Shown: positions 33,719 through 47,397 of the stretch, one piece after another | How positions within the stretch are numbered: position 1 is the stretch's first letter | Layout of the letters: every line of letters starts with the position of its first letter | From: Ovis canadensis | Taxonomy: Eukaryota; Chordata; Mammalia; Artiodactyla; Bovidae | Assembly (NCBI RefSeq): GCF_042477335.2 | Contig: NC_091263.1 | Coordinates: forward strand, 65,466,501 to 65,530,500 | Direction: 5' to 3' | DNA length: 64,000 nt | Position numbers and translations under genes: made by a program | Notes under the pieces: model-generated | Told to the model about the DNA's origin: nothing | Database searches by the model: none | The model's input: the letters and a program-made list of their open reading frames with translations, nothing else

Positions 33719-36697
33719 TCAGACCCCATCGCGCAGACACAGTGCCTCCACAGCCTGACTGGGACCCTGGGCCACACCCCCGATGGCAAACAGCCGAGGC
33801 CCAGCCTGCAGACTAGAACAGGAGCAGCGGGCTGTGGGCATAGCTGGCAGTGCCTCCCAGCGGCGCCGTGCCAGGCTGAAGCCCTCTACAGAGCCCAGGG
33901 GACACGGCTGGTTTCCTGCCGGAAGGAGACAGAGCGTGTAAAGGGCACAGGCTGCAAGGGCTGTAGCTCATTTGCTCCCTGAGCCCATAGCATGGCCCAG
34001 CATATGCTGCCCCAGGATGGGATACCCAAGCCCTTGCTACCCATTGCCCCCATTTCATTACTCATTCATCTGTTCATTCACATTCCTACTTCTCCATTAA
34101 TTCAGTGGTCATTTCTCCTGTTTCTATCTTCTGGGCCCCTGCTACTACAGAACCCACAGTTAGGTGCTGAGACACCCCAAAGGCTGAGCCAGGTAGACTA
34201 CCCACTGACTGGTTGGGAAAGGAAAACTCATAAAGTCCTGACCCCTGGAGTACCTAGAGAAGGGCAGGAAGTGGTGCTCATGTGGAGGGCTACTGCTTCC
34301 TGTCTCAGGCTCCCCTCCTATCCCAAGCCCCACAGAGACTTACCAAGGCCCCCAATGGCCACGACGTGGTCCCCAAGTGAGCCAACCACAAAGTCAGCTC
34401 TCTTGTCCCTCATGCGTAGGCTGCGGGGCAGCTTGGTCCAGGAGCCTGCAGGAGAGGCAAGGAGGTGAGGGCTAGCCCCATCACGCACTCCGCACCCCTC
34501 CATCCCATGGAGAGTGGGAGGGTAGCCCACACCAACCACTGCTCACCATGCTCCAGGTCGAACATCTCCACAGTGTTGACAAAGTGTGGGCGGGAGTAGA
34601 AATTGTGGGGCCCAGGCTGCTGCAGGCCACCCAGGCTAAAGACGCTGCCTTCGGCCATGGCACAGCCGGCAAAGGCCCGGCGGCTGGGCAGGCTTGGGTG
34701 TCGGGTCCAGGTACGGGCCTCCAGATCAAAGGCCTCAAAAGCAGTCACTGGGAGCTTGCCCTGGCGGCCCCCTGCCAATGGAATTGGGGTACCTGGGAGG
34801 CAGCCCTAGTGGGGGTGGGCCTGGCAGGCCCTTCTTTTACCAGGTTGCTGAGCCTTTACCACTGCCCCCCCCTGCCACCCATACCCAGCTGTGTGCATAC
34901 CAGAGCATGGATCAACCCCAAAGATCCTTAGGCACTGGGCTTTGGTTTTCCAGCCTCAGCAGGGCCACCGAAAGAGCCTCAGAGCAACCCTGACTCAACC
35001 CAACAAAGCTGCTCTTGTCCCACCATCCCAGACTAACATATAGGGATAAATTTGAAGCTTCTGGACTTCAAACCACTTTGGCATATCCCCAGGTCCTTAC
35101 CCAGGACATAGATCTTGTTTCCATGCAGGAAGGTAGAGGCCCCGTAGCAGGGTGTGGGCATCGAGGGCAGCGACAGCCAGCAGTCCCGGCGGGGTTCATA
35201 TACCCGAACCTGGGCCTGGGGGGCCGTGTCAGGGCCCATTCCCCCCAGTGCATACACCATACCATCTGCAGAGAAAAGGTTAACACAGACTATCCCTGGG
35301 CCTGGCCACAGTCCTCCAGCCTGACAATTGCCCTGGTCAGGCCTGGGGGTGGCTTGGGGCACACCTATTTACGGTACCCCTCTCTAGCAGCAGAAACCCT
35401 CCTGCCTGTGTGGTGTGGGGGCTGGGAGAGCTAGGATCCCCACTCTGGCCAGGCCCCCTTCAAGTGAAGAGCAGGAGGCAGTTGATCTAATTATAATCTG
35501 TCTCCGTCTCCCTGGAGACGCTATGGCAACCAAGTCTGGCATCCAAGCAGGACCGGTGGTCAGACCTGGAGGCCACAAGGTGGGAATTATCATGGGGGAA
35601 GGAGGGGGGATTAAGCCAGGGGTGGGGGCCATATGGAGATCTGTTCAACAGGGAGCTCAGAGTGGGGAGGGGGCTCTGGGGATCAGCTGGGGGACTGGGA
35701 GAAGGAGCCTGGGGCTGCAGGATGAGGGTGCTGTCCACGAGCCTCCTGCGAGCACTTTTGTACCCTGTCCTCTCACTAGAGAAGGTTCTTGCCCTGTGAC
35801 AGCCTCAGAGTCAGCTGGGGGCATGTCTTAGGGCCTTGGGGAGATGGCCAGTCAGCTAAGGGCTTCCATGGCAACTGCCTCCAGGCTAGCTTGGCTTTTG
35901 TCCATCTCCGTCTCCCAGGTTTGTTTGTGTGGCGTGAGGAATTTAAGCACTCGCTGGGCTCTGAGCCAAGGCCCTGCTCCCCTCCTCCCCTCCCAGACTA
36001 TTTATAACTATGGGAGCTATTGGGCCACCCCTTCTGGTCTCTCAGAGGGGAGGAATGGGGCAGGGAGGTGGCCTGGCCCTCCCATCATGCTGGCAGCTAG
36101 CGAGGGCTCTGAGTCCCACCCCACAGCTGGAAAACGCAGTTAAGGCTGCTGCTGGCCCAGCTCAAAGCTAGGTAGGGAAGGCTACAGGAGGCAAATCCAA
36201 GTCCAGGGCACCTAGGCAAAATGTACAGCTCCCACCCAACCTCTGAAGGTAAAGGGACCAAGTAAGGAAAGAATGGAGGCTACTGGGGCACCTGACGGAC
36301 CTTCCCTGGGAAGCCACTCACCTCTTTCCACAGTCGCAACCCCCATGGCGGCCTGAGGGAGAGTGGCCCGACGCTCCCAACGGCCTTCGTCAGCCAGGAA
36401 GGCCTCCACGGCAGCTACCGGACTCTGGCCCTCATCTACACCACCCACCACTAGCACCTGCTTGCCCAGTACCACAGCAGCCGCACCAGCCCGGGCAGTG
36501 GGCAGGGGCGCCAGTGCCACCCACGTGTGCGAGGCCATATCCAACGTCTCGGCAGTGTCCAGAGGCAGTCCAGCTCGGCCACAGCCCCCCAACACAAGCA
36601 GGTGCCCATCCTGGTACGCCACTGTGCCATATACCCGGCAGGTGGGCATGGGTGGGAACACCTGCCAAGCAAAGGCCCGGCCTCCTCCTGTAGCCAT
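33719..36697 (-). CDS. KLHDC8B: KLHDC8B, kelch domain-containing protein 8B, complete
   Basis: Five coding exons read on the minus strand: 36322-36697, 35101-35265, 34547-34771, 34344-34445 and 33719-33915. They total 1065 nt with matching phases, giving 354 residues, the human length. The start is MATGGGRAFAWQVFPPMPTC. Kelch blades with paired glycines and distal tryptophans recur throughout (for example HLLVLGGCGRAG, KQVLVVGGVDEG, GMVYALGGMG, NKIYVLGG, GSVFSLGG, HVVAIGGLG, LFAIGGVAQG), consistent with a single beta-propeller. The end is QAVEALCLRDGV before TGA. A GTG codon and AACAGC precede the chosen ATG in frame, directly after a CTGTAG acceptor (exon start 36706), so that upstream part is 5' UTR. 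The family protein acts at the midbody in cytokinesis and mitotic integrity. A separate 5' UTR exon lies near 37777. Confidence 0.96.
35266..36321. other. KLHDC8B intron with clustered transcription-factor motifs
   Basis: 1056 bp without repeats. It contains a perfect MEF2 consensus CTATTTATAA at 35998-36007, several CAGCTG-type E-boxes (near 35683, 35813 and 36126), and the near-palindrome CGTCTCC-CT-GGAGACG (35505-35520) followed by CTATGGCAAC (RFX half-site-like). A regulatory role is only inferred. Confidence 0.35.
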
Positions 36698-37499
36698 GCT
36701 GTTCACCTACAGTGGCAGGCCATGGTGTCTGCTCAGGCTGCAGGCCTCAGTGAGGGGCATGATGGGGCCTCATCTTGACTCTACGGGGGCTATAAGGGAG
36801 TGAGGGGCCAGTCCAGGGACTTGGTCTTCACCTACAGAAGAGATGAAAAATGAAGAGTCAGAGCCACTGACTAGCCCGATAGGATACTGAGGAGCACTCT
36901 GGCCCCAAACTGCTGGTGGGAAAAGCAGAGGGAAGACCCACCCCCACTGGCTAGCACACTGATGTGGATTCCCTCCTGGAGTGGGAACAAGGGCAGTCTC
37001 CCAGTTACCCAGGCAATTTCCCCACTTCCTCTGGGGCTTGAGGAACTCTCCTCCCATACCTTGCCCTTACCTAGCTGATCCCTGGTTGAATCTAGGTCTA
37101 GGTGGGAGGTAAGGTATCTAGGATAGGACTTTCCACACTAGCCCGGCTCCCTTCCCCTCAACAGTCCACACCCTGGTGCTCTGCATCCGTGGAGTTAGAC
37201 TGGACCCTCCCCCTTACTGGCTTCCAGGGTGCTCTGGACAGCCACTGGGGTCTCCCACCTACTGCCGAAGATCAGACTCCAGGGTATCCTTACATCCCGT
37301 TTGGGAATCATCCCATAGAGTCCATCCATTCCTCAGCAAAAGACCAAGATCAGGGTGCTGGAACCGGGAGGGGAGGGGCTGGAGGCCAGAGTCCCACATT
37401 TCGCCTCAAGGTCTATCCTCAGGGGTCTGCCCATGCCCCGTCCCTGGAGACCTGATGTCCGGAAAGGGGAGGAGGGTGATTTGGGGAACCTAGGAGCCC

Positions 37500-38110
37500 T
37501 GGACTCTAGGTTCCCAGAGTCCAGGGCGTTGCCAGCAGGAATGGATAGCTGACTTTACAGCAGATCCCCAAGTTCCCAGGCTTCTCTCTTCCCAAGGGGG
37601 GGCCATATTCCTAGGACCCCCGGCGCCAGGGCCTCCTGGCCCCAAACTTCCAGCTCGGTAACGGGGGGGGGGCGGGGGGGGGTGGGGAGGAAGGGAGGCG
37701 GGTCCTGACGAGCGTGCTTGGGGCTCTACATCCCGCGCCCCAAACTTCCCCCGAGCGTGGCTCCCGCGGGACTCACCGGCCCGGGCTCCGGCGTCGCCGG
37801 GCGCAGGGTCCACGGCTTTGGCTCCGCTGGTGCCGGCTCTAGCTGGGGCTGAGGCCGGGCTCCGGCGGGGCTCAGGCTCTGCTCCGGCGCGGGGCGGGGC
37901 TGGACGGGGTCCGCCCCTCGCCCCCCCTCCCGACTGGGGAAACCCTTCCCCCTCCTTTAACCCTGCACCTGCCGTGGCCGGAGCAGGGCGCACCGACCTA
38001 GGGTCACCGGCACACGGGTGAACAGACAGACGGACACGTGGACACTGGGCCTGGATTTGGGGTCCGACCTCGGGCAGCGGGGAGAAAGGAAGCGGCGATG
38101 GGCCTCACGA
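37500..38110 (-). promoter_or_regulatory. GC-rich promoter and 5' UTR exon of KLHDC8B
   Basis: A CpG-dense block. On the minus strand a donor GTGAGT occurs at 37771-37776, so a non-coding first exon probably ends at 37777 and joins the acceptor before 36706. GC boxes (GGGGCGGGGC-type) cluster near 37885-37905. A long G run lies at 37664-37690 just inside the intron. The transcription start is not resolved. Confidence 0.6.
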
Positions 38111-41100
38111 CAGTGTAGGATGCTGGCGGTTCTGAGCGGGACCCAGCCTGGGAGCACCCGCTAAGGGCCGGACCAGGAGAACCTGGGGAATTAGGGAGCG
38201 GGCGCCCGCCCACCGCTACTGCGCTCTCAAGAGCCCACGACAGGCTTTGCGGCGGCGCCCCCTTGAGGCCTCTTAGGGAAAGGCCTGGGCGTTTGGCGGG
38301 GGCAATGGCTGGGTCTCCCTTCCCCAAGCTCGGACAGAGCACAGAAGAGGTTGTGTGATGCACATCCAGGCTAGCCGTGGGTGGAGGAGCAGAAGGTGCC
38401 AGCCTCAGTACTTGACAGGCCCTTCCACAGGTCTGGGTGGGGACAGTTTGTGTGGGGGAGTGTAACTGAGCAAAGGATGGAGTCAGAGGCCACGGACCTC
38501 CCAGGCAGGTCACTCTGGGTTTATCCTGTGGGGCCTAAGGCAGTTTGTGACTGTCCATCCTCACGGTCCTGTGCCTGCCTCTAGCCAACTCGGGGGTCAG
38601 GCCAAAGCAAGTTGGTGTGACAGAGGCCGACCTACCTTAGACCCAGACCCTGGCTCATCCTATCTTCTCAGTCTTAAGAGTACTGGCTGAGTCTGTGAGC
38701 TGGAGCCCATTTGTACAGGTCAGTGGTCACCTAAGAGCAGAGGTCCTCATGGATGTTTGTGCTTGCTACCATCCTGTCCCTATTTTATAGACAGTCTGCC
38801 TCATGTTTGCCAGAAGCACACCTGGAGACTGAGACACAAGTGCAGTTAATGTGGGAAATGAGGACAAGAAGCACCAGCAGAGAAGTGGCAAGAAGACAGG
38901 GAAACCAGCCAATTAAGGGTGTGTCAAGCAAGTTCCCACTGTGGGCAGCAGGGACCAAATCCTGCTGGGGACTCTGGGAGCCAGCACAGAACATGGGCCT
39001 CACATTACTATTCCAATCAGAGCAAGGGTTGCTAAGGTACTGATTCTCACACCTCCATCAGAAATGGGCTGAGAGGAGCTCCGGGGCATGAATACCTTAG
39101 CCTGCCTTCTCCATGACCAGAGAGTCTTCAGTCCCTTTCAGGGCCTGGCAGATGGAGTTAGAGGGCCGGCAGGGAAATGGTGCCAAGCCTGGTTGCAGAT
39201 CCTGGCTAGAAGGCTTCCATCCTCCCATTCCATTCTCTCAACATGCTCCTCACTCAAACCACTGGTACCTTCCTCCTTAGAGTATTCACACTGTCCTGCA
39301 CACCCTCTCACATTTCTCACTATTCCCTTTCCAGGCCTCTTCCCCCTGTCCTGGCCAGCAATTAAGCACATAAAAGCATCCTACCTTTAGCTCCCTCCCA
39401 GCACCTGAAGTCCCTCCAGTGTCCCCTTCCTTCCAATTAAACTCTTGAAGTCATCTTCTCTTACAGGTTCCACTGCCTTAATGCCAACCTTACATCTACT
39501 ACCACTGCTCCTCAAAACCTGGTCTTGCCAAAGTCGCCATGGCACACCATGAAAAATGGGGGAGGGGCACTGTGATCTTTTTCTTAACTGAAAGTTTGCT
39601 GGCATCTTCAAAGCTTCACCCCTTGTGACCCTGGCTTTCTCCTGTTGCTTGTCCTGCCTCTCAGAGTCTTTTACAGGTCCTGCTTCCTCTCCCACCCTAG
39701 GAAGCGGCTCCTCGAGACCCAGCCTTAGCTTTCCTCCTTGGCACATAGACTCCCTCCTGGGGTGATCCCTTCAAGACCACTGGCCTCCTTCGCATCTAGA
39801 TCTTCACCAGATCTCTGCTTTGGTGGATATGGGTCTAGGGTCCATCACTCAGGGCTAGAAAAGATGCCAAATGGAGGGACTTCTCTTGTGGTCCATAGGT
39901 TAAGAATCTGCCTTGCAAAGCAAGGAATACAGGTTCAATCACTGCTCAGGGTACTAAGATCCCACATGCCTCAGAGCAACTAAGCCCATGTGCCATAACT
40001 AGAGAGTCCATGCGCCACAACAAAAGCATGACACAGCTACACAACTGAGACACAACTAAGACCTAACACAGCCAAGTAAATATTTAAAAGATGCCAGGTG
40101 GAAAGCAAGGGCTGGATCCTGGGATCACCCTGAGGTCTCTTCAACCTCATCTCATCTGATCCCAGTCAGCATCCACCAGAGTCCAGGTCAAGTCAGACTT
40201 GGTCCTGATGAATGATCCCAGAGAGTTCCATCCCAGATATATTGGGTGCCAAGAGGCAGAAGGATCAGCCTCCCCTCAGAGAACTAGATACCTCAGACCA
40301 CTTTCCCTCAGCCATACCGTTCCCCTCGTTCTAATGTTTGGAAGGGATACAGACTGGGGATGAACCTACCCTTTTTTGTCCTCCATTTTGCATTGACTTC
40401 TAGACTGGACATCACTAGAGATGTATCCTCTTTTCGGGACACATCTGGGCCCATGCCATCCCTGGAGGCTGGGCTCTGCTTCTTCATGGAATTGAATTCT
40501 GTTTATACAGGCCTGGCCCCACTTGCATACAGAGGGCAACACTGCTGGCTTTGGAGAAGCTGTGGAAGAGAACTTGGGCAGAAGGTGAGGCTGAATTGGT
40601 CCTAAGAATGAACAGTTAATTCTCAACCACGAATGGGGCAGAAATGGGGCTCACCCACTGCTGGGGACTGAGAGTGCTAAGGTGGGACTTCCTGATTGCA
40701 CCCTCTGAGACCCTGGCCTTTGAGAGCCCACAGTTCTCTTCTCTTTACCAACACAAGGGGACTAGAAGCATTGACTAGAGGAGCAGGAGAGTTTGCATTT
40801 CCTGCTGGATATCTTGGCTATGCTTAAAGGCACAAAAGACCCCCAACCACCAGGGGTGAGGCCCTGAGGTGCTTAGGGGCACAAGGTTAGGCCTAGGGTG
40901 GAGTGTTTTTCTCTTTAGAGTTGCCCAGACCCTTCTGTATAGGCAGAGAAACGTAGAGTAGCCAGAGGATCCTGGGATTTTATGGGGAATGAGGAGGGCT
41001 ATTAACCAGTGCCCAGATGAAGCATCCAGACACCCTCTGTGACTGCCCATAGGCTTCTAAAAGCACCTCTGCCCCTCACACTCCTGTACAGGCTCCCAAA

Positions 41101-41180
41101 GGTTTAGAGCGGTCCCTGCTGCTACCTCCTCCAGGAAGTCGTCTCTGGTTCCTACTTGTCCGGCCCCTAGACTTTGGGGG
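38111..41180. other. Intergenic region between divergent KLHDC8B and CCDC71
   Basis: Three kb of mostly unique sequence. One SINE-like element lies at about 39872-40085. No gene, conserved ORF or RNA gene that I can support. Confidence 0.55.
39872..40085 (+). mobile_element. tRNA-type ruminant/cetartiodactyl SINE (CHR-like)
   Basis: Head GGACTTCTCTTGTGGTCCAT, B-box-like GGTTCAATCACTGCTCAGGG, and the extended body CAACTAAGCCCATGTGCCAT typical of the longer CHR/ART2-type copies. It ends in an A-rich stretch. Confidence 0.75.
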
Positions 41181-41327
41181 AAACGGGGTCTCGGGGGGGT
41201 CAAGGGTCATTAGGGCGGGCCAGGTCCCGGAAGCGGAAGCGCTTTGACTTCCGGTGCGCAGCAGGCGGCCATGTTGGATCAACGAAGGCGGCGCAGAGGC
41301 GCGTCCTGGGTCCCCGCGGCGTCGCCG
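41180..41327 (+). promoter_or_regulatory. CCDC71 promoter and first (non-coding) exon
   Basis: GC-rich block with ETS-type sites (CCGGAAGCGGAAG at about 41227-41239, ACTTCCGGT at 41247-41255) next to a YY1-like GCGGCCATGTTGG (41265-41277), a pattern of TATA-less housekeeping promoters. A good donor follows (GTCGCCG then GTAGGT, exon end 41327). The exon contains an upstream ATG at 41271. Confidence 0.65.
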
Positions 41328-42384
41328 GTAGGTTGGGGCCGTGGGCCTAGCCACGCCGCGGAGGGGCCGTCCGCGAGGCGGCAGGGCGGTGGGCCGGATG
41401 GCCGGCTCTTTCGGGACCAGCGCCCTCCGGCGACCGGGATGAGACCACCCCCCCCAACCCCGTGCCCAGAGACCCCACCCTGGGGCTGTGAGACCCGGTC
41501 AGGCTCCTACTGCCTGCTAGTACATTTCGCTGCCTCCAAGGTCCCCCGCGCCAACTCTCGGCTTGGGCACCAGGAACGCGGACTCCCAGCCTGAGGGCCC
41601 TGATCTTCCCTACCCCGGTTCCACTTGGATAGGGCTGCTCTCGTCCCGCATTTGTCAGTTTTCTCTGCCGGTCCCAGGGATAGTTGAGAAGTCAGGGGTC
41701 GGGCTGCAGCTTCTGTTTTCCGGAGCCTTTTGGAAAGCCCAGAAGACCCCTCCCAAGGGCCCTGGCCAACCTGGGCGGAAGAGCCCCAATTTACCCCCAA
41801 CATCCTTATTGTACAGTAGTTCACTGTTCTGGGAACTACAGCCCTTGGCGGGGGCGGGGGTGGGATAATAAAAGAACCAAAGTCATGTGCAAGGACTGTA
41901 CTTGGAGAATGGCCTCCGGAGAGGGGAAGTGCCTGAGACACCTGAGGATCCAAGAATATTTCCAAACAAAGAGCTCCAGGGCAGTTCCTCCAGGGAGTTC
42001 TGAAAACTTCTGCTATCTATTAGGGAGGAGGAGGAAGCTGCACTGAGGCACCTCCTGGCTCCAGGGACCTGCTTGATCCCAGCTGATCTTTTAATGCTCC
42101 TGAGCACCTGCGGAGCTGCCTCTGGGACCCCTCAGTGCCAGATTGGGCTAGATTATTAGTCCTGATTGATGGCCTGCAGCTTCTTCAGAGAAGCCTGGGA
42201 CAACTTGATTCTTGCCAGTAGCTCCAAATGGGCAGTATCGAATTTTGTACTTCTAAGCTTTAATTAGGACCGCTCAGCTCTCTTGGGCCCACTAAGCATC
42301 TTACTTGGAGTCTGTGGCTCCCACTGTCAGACTTTGTGCTTTGGTCTGGCTGCCTGGCCCTAGGCTGCCTGATTGTCTAGTTGT

Positions 42385-42497
42385 TGTTCAGTCAGTCGTG
42401 TCCAGCTCTTTGAGATCGCATGGCCTGCAGCACGCCAGGCTCCCCTGTTCTTCACCATCTTCAGAAGCTTGCTCAAACTCAAGTCCATTGATTGTCT
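42385..42497 (-). mobile_element. BovB/Bov-A 3' fragment
   Basis: The complemented BovB end GTTCAGTCAGTCGTGTCCAG, then GCACGCCAGGCTCCCCTGTT and TTGCTCAAACTCAAGTCCAT. It lies in the CCDC71 5' UTR intron (41328 to about 43335), which otherwise shows no feature. Confidence 0.78.
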
Positions 42498-43267
42498 AGA
42501 GATAATTTATTAGTACCTGCTACTCATCATTTTTTTCCTTTCTGTTGAAGGAGAGGCTGGCTCTTTCTCTGGGGTTGCTCTCCATGGCTCTAGTGCTAGG
42601 AATTGTACCTCTGATTGAGTTGGCTGGGAACTCAGAAAGCCAGAAATGGTCATGAATTTGGGTTATAAGTCTGGGCCCTTAGGCTGGCATTCAGACAGCA
42701 TTCAAAGCTTGTACTGCACTGCTTTCACTGGTTTTTCCAGCTGACCCTCCCAGCCCTGACCACAGATTCCAGTCATACCAGGTTTGCCCTACTCTTTCTC
42801 ACTTCAGAGCCATTGCATTGGCTGTTCCCCCTTTTGTACCATCTCCACGTGGTCCTTTCATGTTCTTCACTCACATGCCACATGGGTATTCCTCTCGGGA
42901 ATCCTCCTGTTGGCAAGCTGAGCTGTATGCCAGTGTGCATCCCAAGAACCTTAAGAGTATCTCTATCTTGTCTTCTGTACAGGGCTCCCGGCAGACAGAG
43001 ATATTTACCTGTATTCCCAGTGTTGAGTTTAGTACTAGGATTTTGGCCAAACTCAGATCTTTCCAGGGGCCCAGCAGTAGGTTGGATGGCTCTGATTATG
43101 GGCATGTATCCTGAAGAAACTGACCCATATGAGTTCACCACCTACCTCCCAGCATGCACTCTACCTTGGTAGGTGGAGAAGCTTGAGGTTTTGCTCCATG
43201 GAGTGCTTGTTTCACTCTGAGCAGGCCCCTGTGTGTCCATGGTTGTTATTATGAATGCTGGCCCTGA

Positions 43268-44788
<1,521 letters not shown>

Positions 44789-46192
44789 CTCCTTGACACA
44801 GTGACTTTTAGGGAAACCAAGCCCTGTTGTCTGTGTGTGGCCAGCGACACAGTGTGCAATGCACATGGATTCCACAAGCCCGAGGACTCCGGGTGCCTCT
44901 CCAGGACCCTAAGGGCCACTGACCTCCTTGCAGAGACTGGAGGAGGTGGGGCGGATGGGCGGACGGGAGGGGTGGTCTCATGGCGCAGCGCACTGTGACT
45001 TTTTCTTCAAGTTGTATGTCTACTGTCCACCTATCACGTTTTATACCTTTCCACCTTCCAGTCTCCCTGCCTGCCCTTTGTGGTCTTTTTTTGCATATGT
45101 GACTGCTGGGAGGCCAGCTTGAGCAGATAGGAAAGGTAGCCCCAGGAACAAGGGTGCCAGAGAGGAGCCTGGTAGTCTGGGGAATGTCATGGGTGTGAGT
45201 GAAAGCGGGGCAGCCGAGCCACTCAGGTGGGACACCTCCCCTTGGGGTTGCCCTGGTGTTTTACCCAGATAGGTCCCTTGGAGGAGGACAGCAGGTGGCT
45301 CCATGGGGCAGCTTGCAGCCGCAGGTTTTTAAGCCAGGGAAGGGGCAGTGCAGACAGCTGGCCTCATCTACTGTGGCTGAAACCTTGGGGCCTTGTCAGG
45401 GCTTGTCTGGGGCAGGGGCAAGGCCAGGCCCAAATTGGCTGAAGTACTTCTGCCTGTTCTCTGTTCTGCTCCCTCCAGGAAAGGGTCTAGCTTGAATTTC
45501 CCCAGTTGGTGGCAAGGGGTTGGGGGTTGAGTCAGAGGTCAGGGTGGCTTTGGGTTGTCGGGCCACGGAGTCTCCTCACTGACCAGGACACTCTTGGGTG
45601 GGTGGAGTGCTGCGATTGCTGAGCCTGGAGAGTTTGCACACTGCCTCTGCATGCACTCTGCCTGGGTTCCAAGTGCTCCGTTTCCAGGTCCAGCCTCAGC
45701 ACATTTTCCAACAGAGGCTTGTGCATTTTAGACATTATCGGTTCTGTCTGCTTTGGAGAGGGGGCAGGGCCCTGGGCCCTGGACAAAACTAGCTCCCTGC
45801 CCATCTGCCAACCCTTCACTGGCTGCCCAGCCTGAAAGGCAGCGTCTGGGGCTGTTGGGGAGGGGGACACATTCCCCAGAGGCTCCTGGAGAACAGCCTT
45901 TCAGGGCTGGGGTGGAAGCTCATTTGAATGAGAATCAGGTCTTTTCTGCCCGTGCGGGTTAGTCTGAACCTCGGCCCCACTAGCGCCAGCTGCGTTGGAT
46001 GGCGGAGAAGCTCTGTGTGTCTCTCGCCCTCCCTACCTTCCATCTGCATCTGGTGGCCGCCATTAATATCCTGTCCCCAGCCACGGTCGGCCTCCCTTGG
46101 TTTCTCCGGCTCTGGGGACCTCCCTGCTCCCAGCTGCGCTGTGGCCCCACCCCACATGCTCCCTGCCTCTGATAGCCTTGCGTTCAGCTACC
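44789..46192. other. CCDC71 3' region and upstream region of the laminin beta-like gene
   Basis: No repeat or extra gene recognised. Contains the CCDC71 3' UTR of unknown length and, nearer the right end, the presumed promoter of the next gene, with GGATGGCGGAG at about 45998 and moderate GC content. ORFs on both strands are not supported. Confidence 0.5.
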
Positions 46193-47397
46193 ATGTGAGT
46201 ATGGGGACGGGACTGAGGGCCGCACTCAGATCCTCAGGAAGGCCCAGCTAGGGGCCCACTCTGCGTCCTCTTTCTCAGGCCTGATGCTGGCTCCCACCAC
46301 CCAGGAGCCCCAGCCGGGCTAGGCCCCCTTCTCTTAGCCTTGCTGCTGCTGCTACCCATGGGTGAGAGATGGTCTTTTTCTCTGAGAGCCTTTTGGAGGG
46401 GGAGGAGAAATCACCAGGCCTTCCTGGGGGATGGGGTGAGGTGGGGGGAGGGTACCCCTAGGATCTCTACTCAGACCCTGCCCCCTCCTAGTCCCGGCTC
46501 CCAGAACAAGTGCCCAGGAGGTACCAGACATGATGCCTCTGCCTGGTTGCTCAGGTGGCAACTGCCACCCACCTACTGGCAATCTGGTTATTGGCCGTGG
46601 CCAGAGCCTTCGAACCTCATCCACCTGTGGCCTCCATGGCCCTGAACTCTACTGTGTTGTCACTAAACTACAGGTAGGGAGAAGGGTATGGCCTCTGGAG
46701 GTGGTATCTTTGGGTTTTCTTGGGCAAGTTCAGCTCCTGCGGGAGTTCAGGTAATTGCTGTGAAGTTTTGGGGGAGGGTGGGGGCCAACCATGTACTTTC
46801 TGCCAAGTAACTCCTCGGGCGCTTCTCCAGGACTCTCAGAATTGCTGCTTTTGTGACTCTCGGGACGGGAAAAGCCATGGCATTGAGAATGTGGTCTCCC
46901 AGAGTGACCCTGATGGCAAAAAGACCTGGTGGCAGGCAGAGAGTGGTGAGGGTCCTCGTGTGCCCCTGTGTGCAGGTCTGGGCTCTGGTCAAGGCCTGGC
47001 CACTGAGCAGCCCTTGTGGTTACAGGCGTTGAGAATGTCAGCATCCAATTGGACCTAGAAGGTGCCTTTTACTTTACCCACCTCATCATGACTTTCAAGG
47101 TGACCCAGTGCCCCACCCTGAAGGCTTATTCTCTGCCTCCTAACCCTGACCCGATGGCCACCACTGATGTGTGCCCTTGGTGACCTAAGGACCCCCTCTT
47201 GTCCCCAGACATTCCGCCCAGCAGCTCTGCTCCTTGAGCGCTCAGTGGACCATGGGCACTCCTGGCATGTGTTCCGCTACTTCGCCCACAACTGCTCAGG
47301 CCTCTTTCCTGGGATCCCTCCTGGCCCTGGCCACAGAGTCAGTGACCTCGTCTGTGACCAGCGTTACTCAGACATCGAACCTGCCACCGAGGGAGAG
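46193..47397 (+). CDS. LAMB2L: LAMB2L block 1: signal peptide and first part of LN domain
   Basis: Exons 46193-46194 (AT of the start codon; upstream part non-coding), 46279-46361, 46492-46673, 46831-46945, 47026-47099 and 47209-47397. The start codon is formed by AT before donor GTGAGT and G after the acceptor TTTCTCAG. The leader then reads [12 protein letters not shown] and a hydrophobic run [15 protein letters not shown], a good signal peptide. The only ATG inside the second exon (46286) is in another frame and meets TAG. The LN domain follows: [62 protein letters not shown], and [19 protein letters not shown]. The exon at 46831 is 21 nt shorter than in LAMB2. The last donor is GTCAGG, weaker than the LAMB2 one. 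Confidence 0.83.

Noticed and set aside
33380-33982. 200-codon plus-strand ORF
   Set aside because: It overlaps the last KLHDC8B coding exon in antisense and has no domain; a shadow of the real gene.
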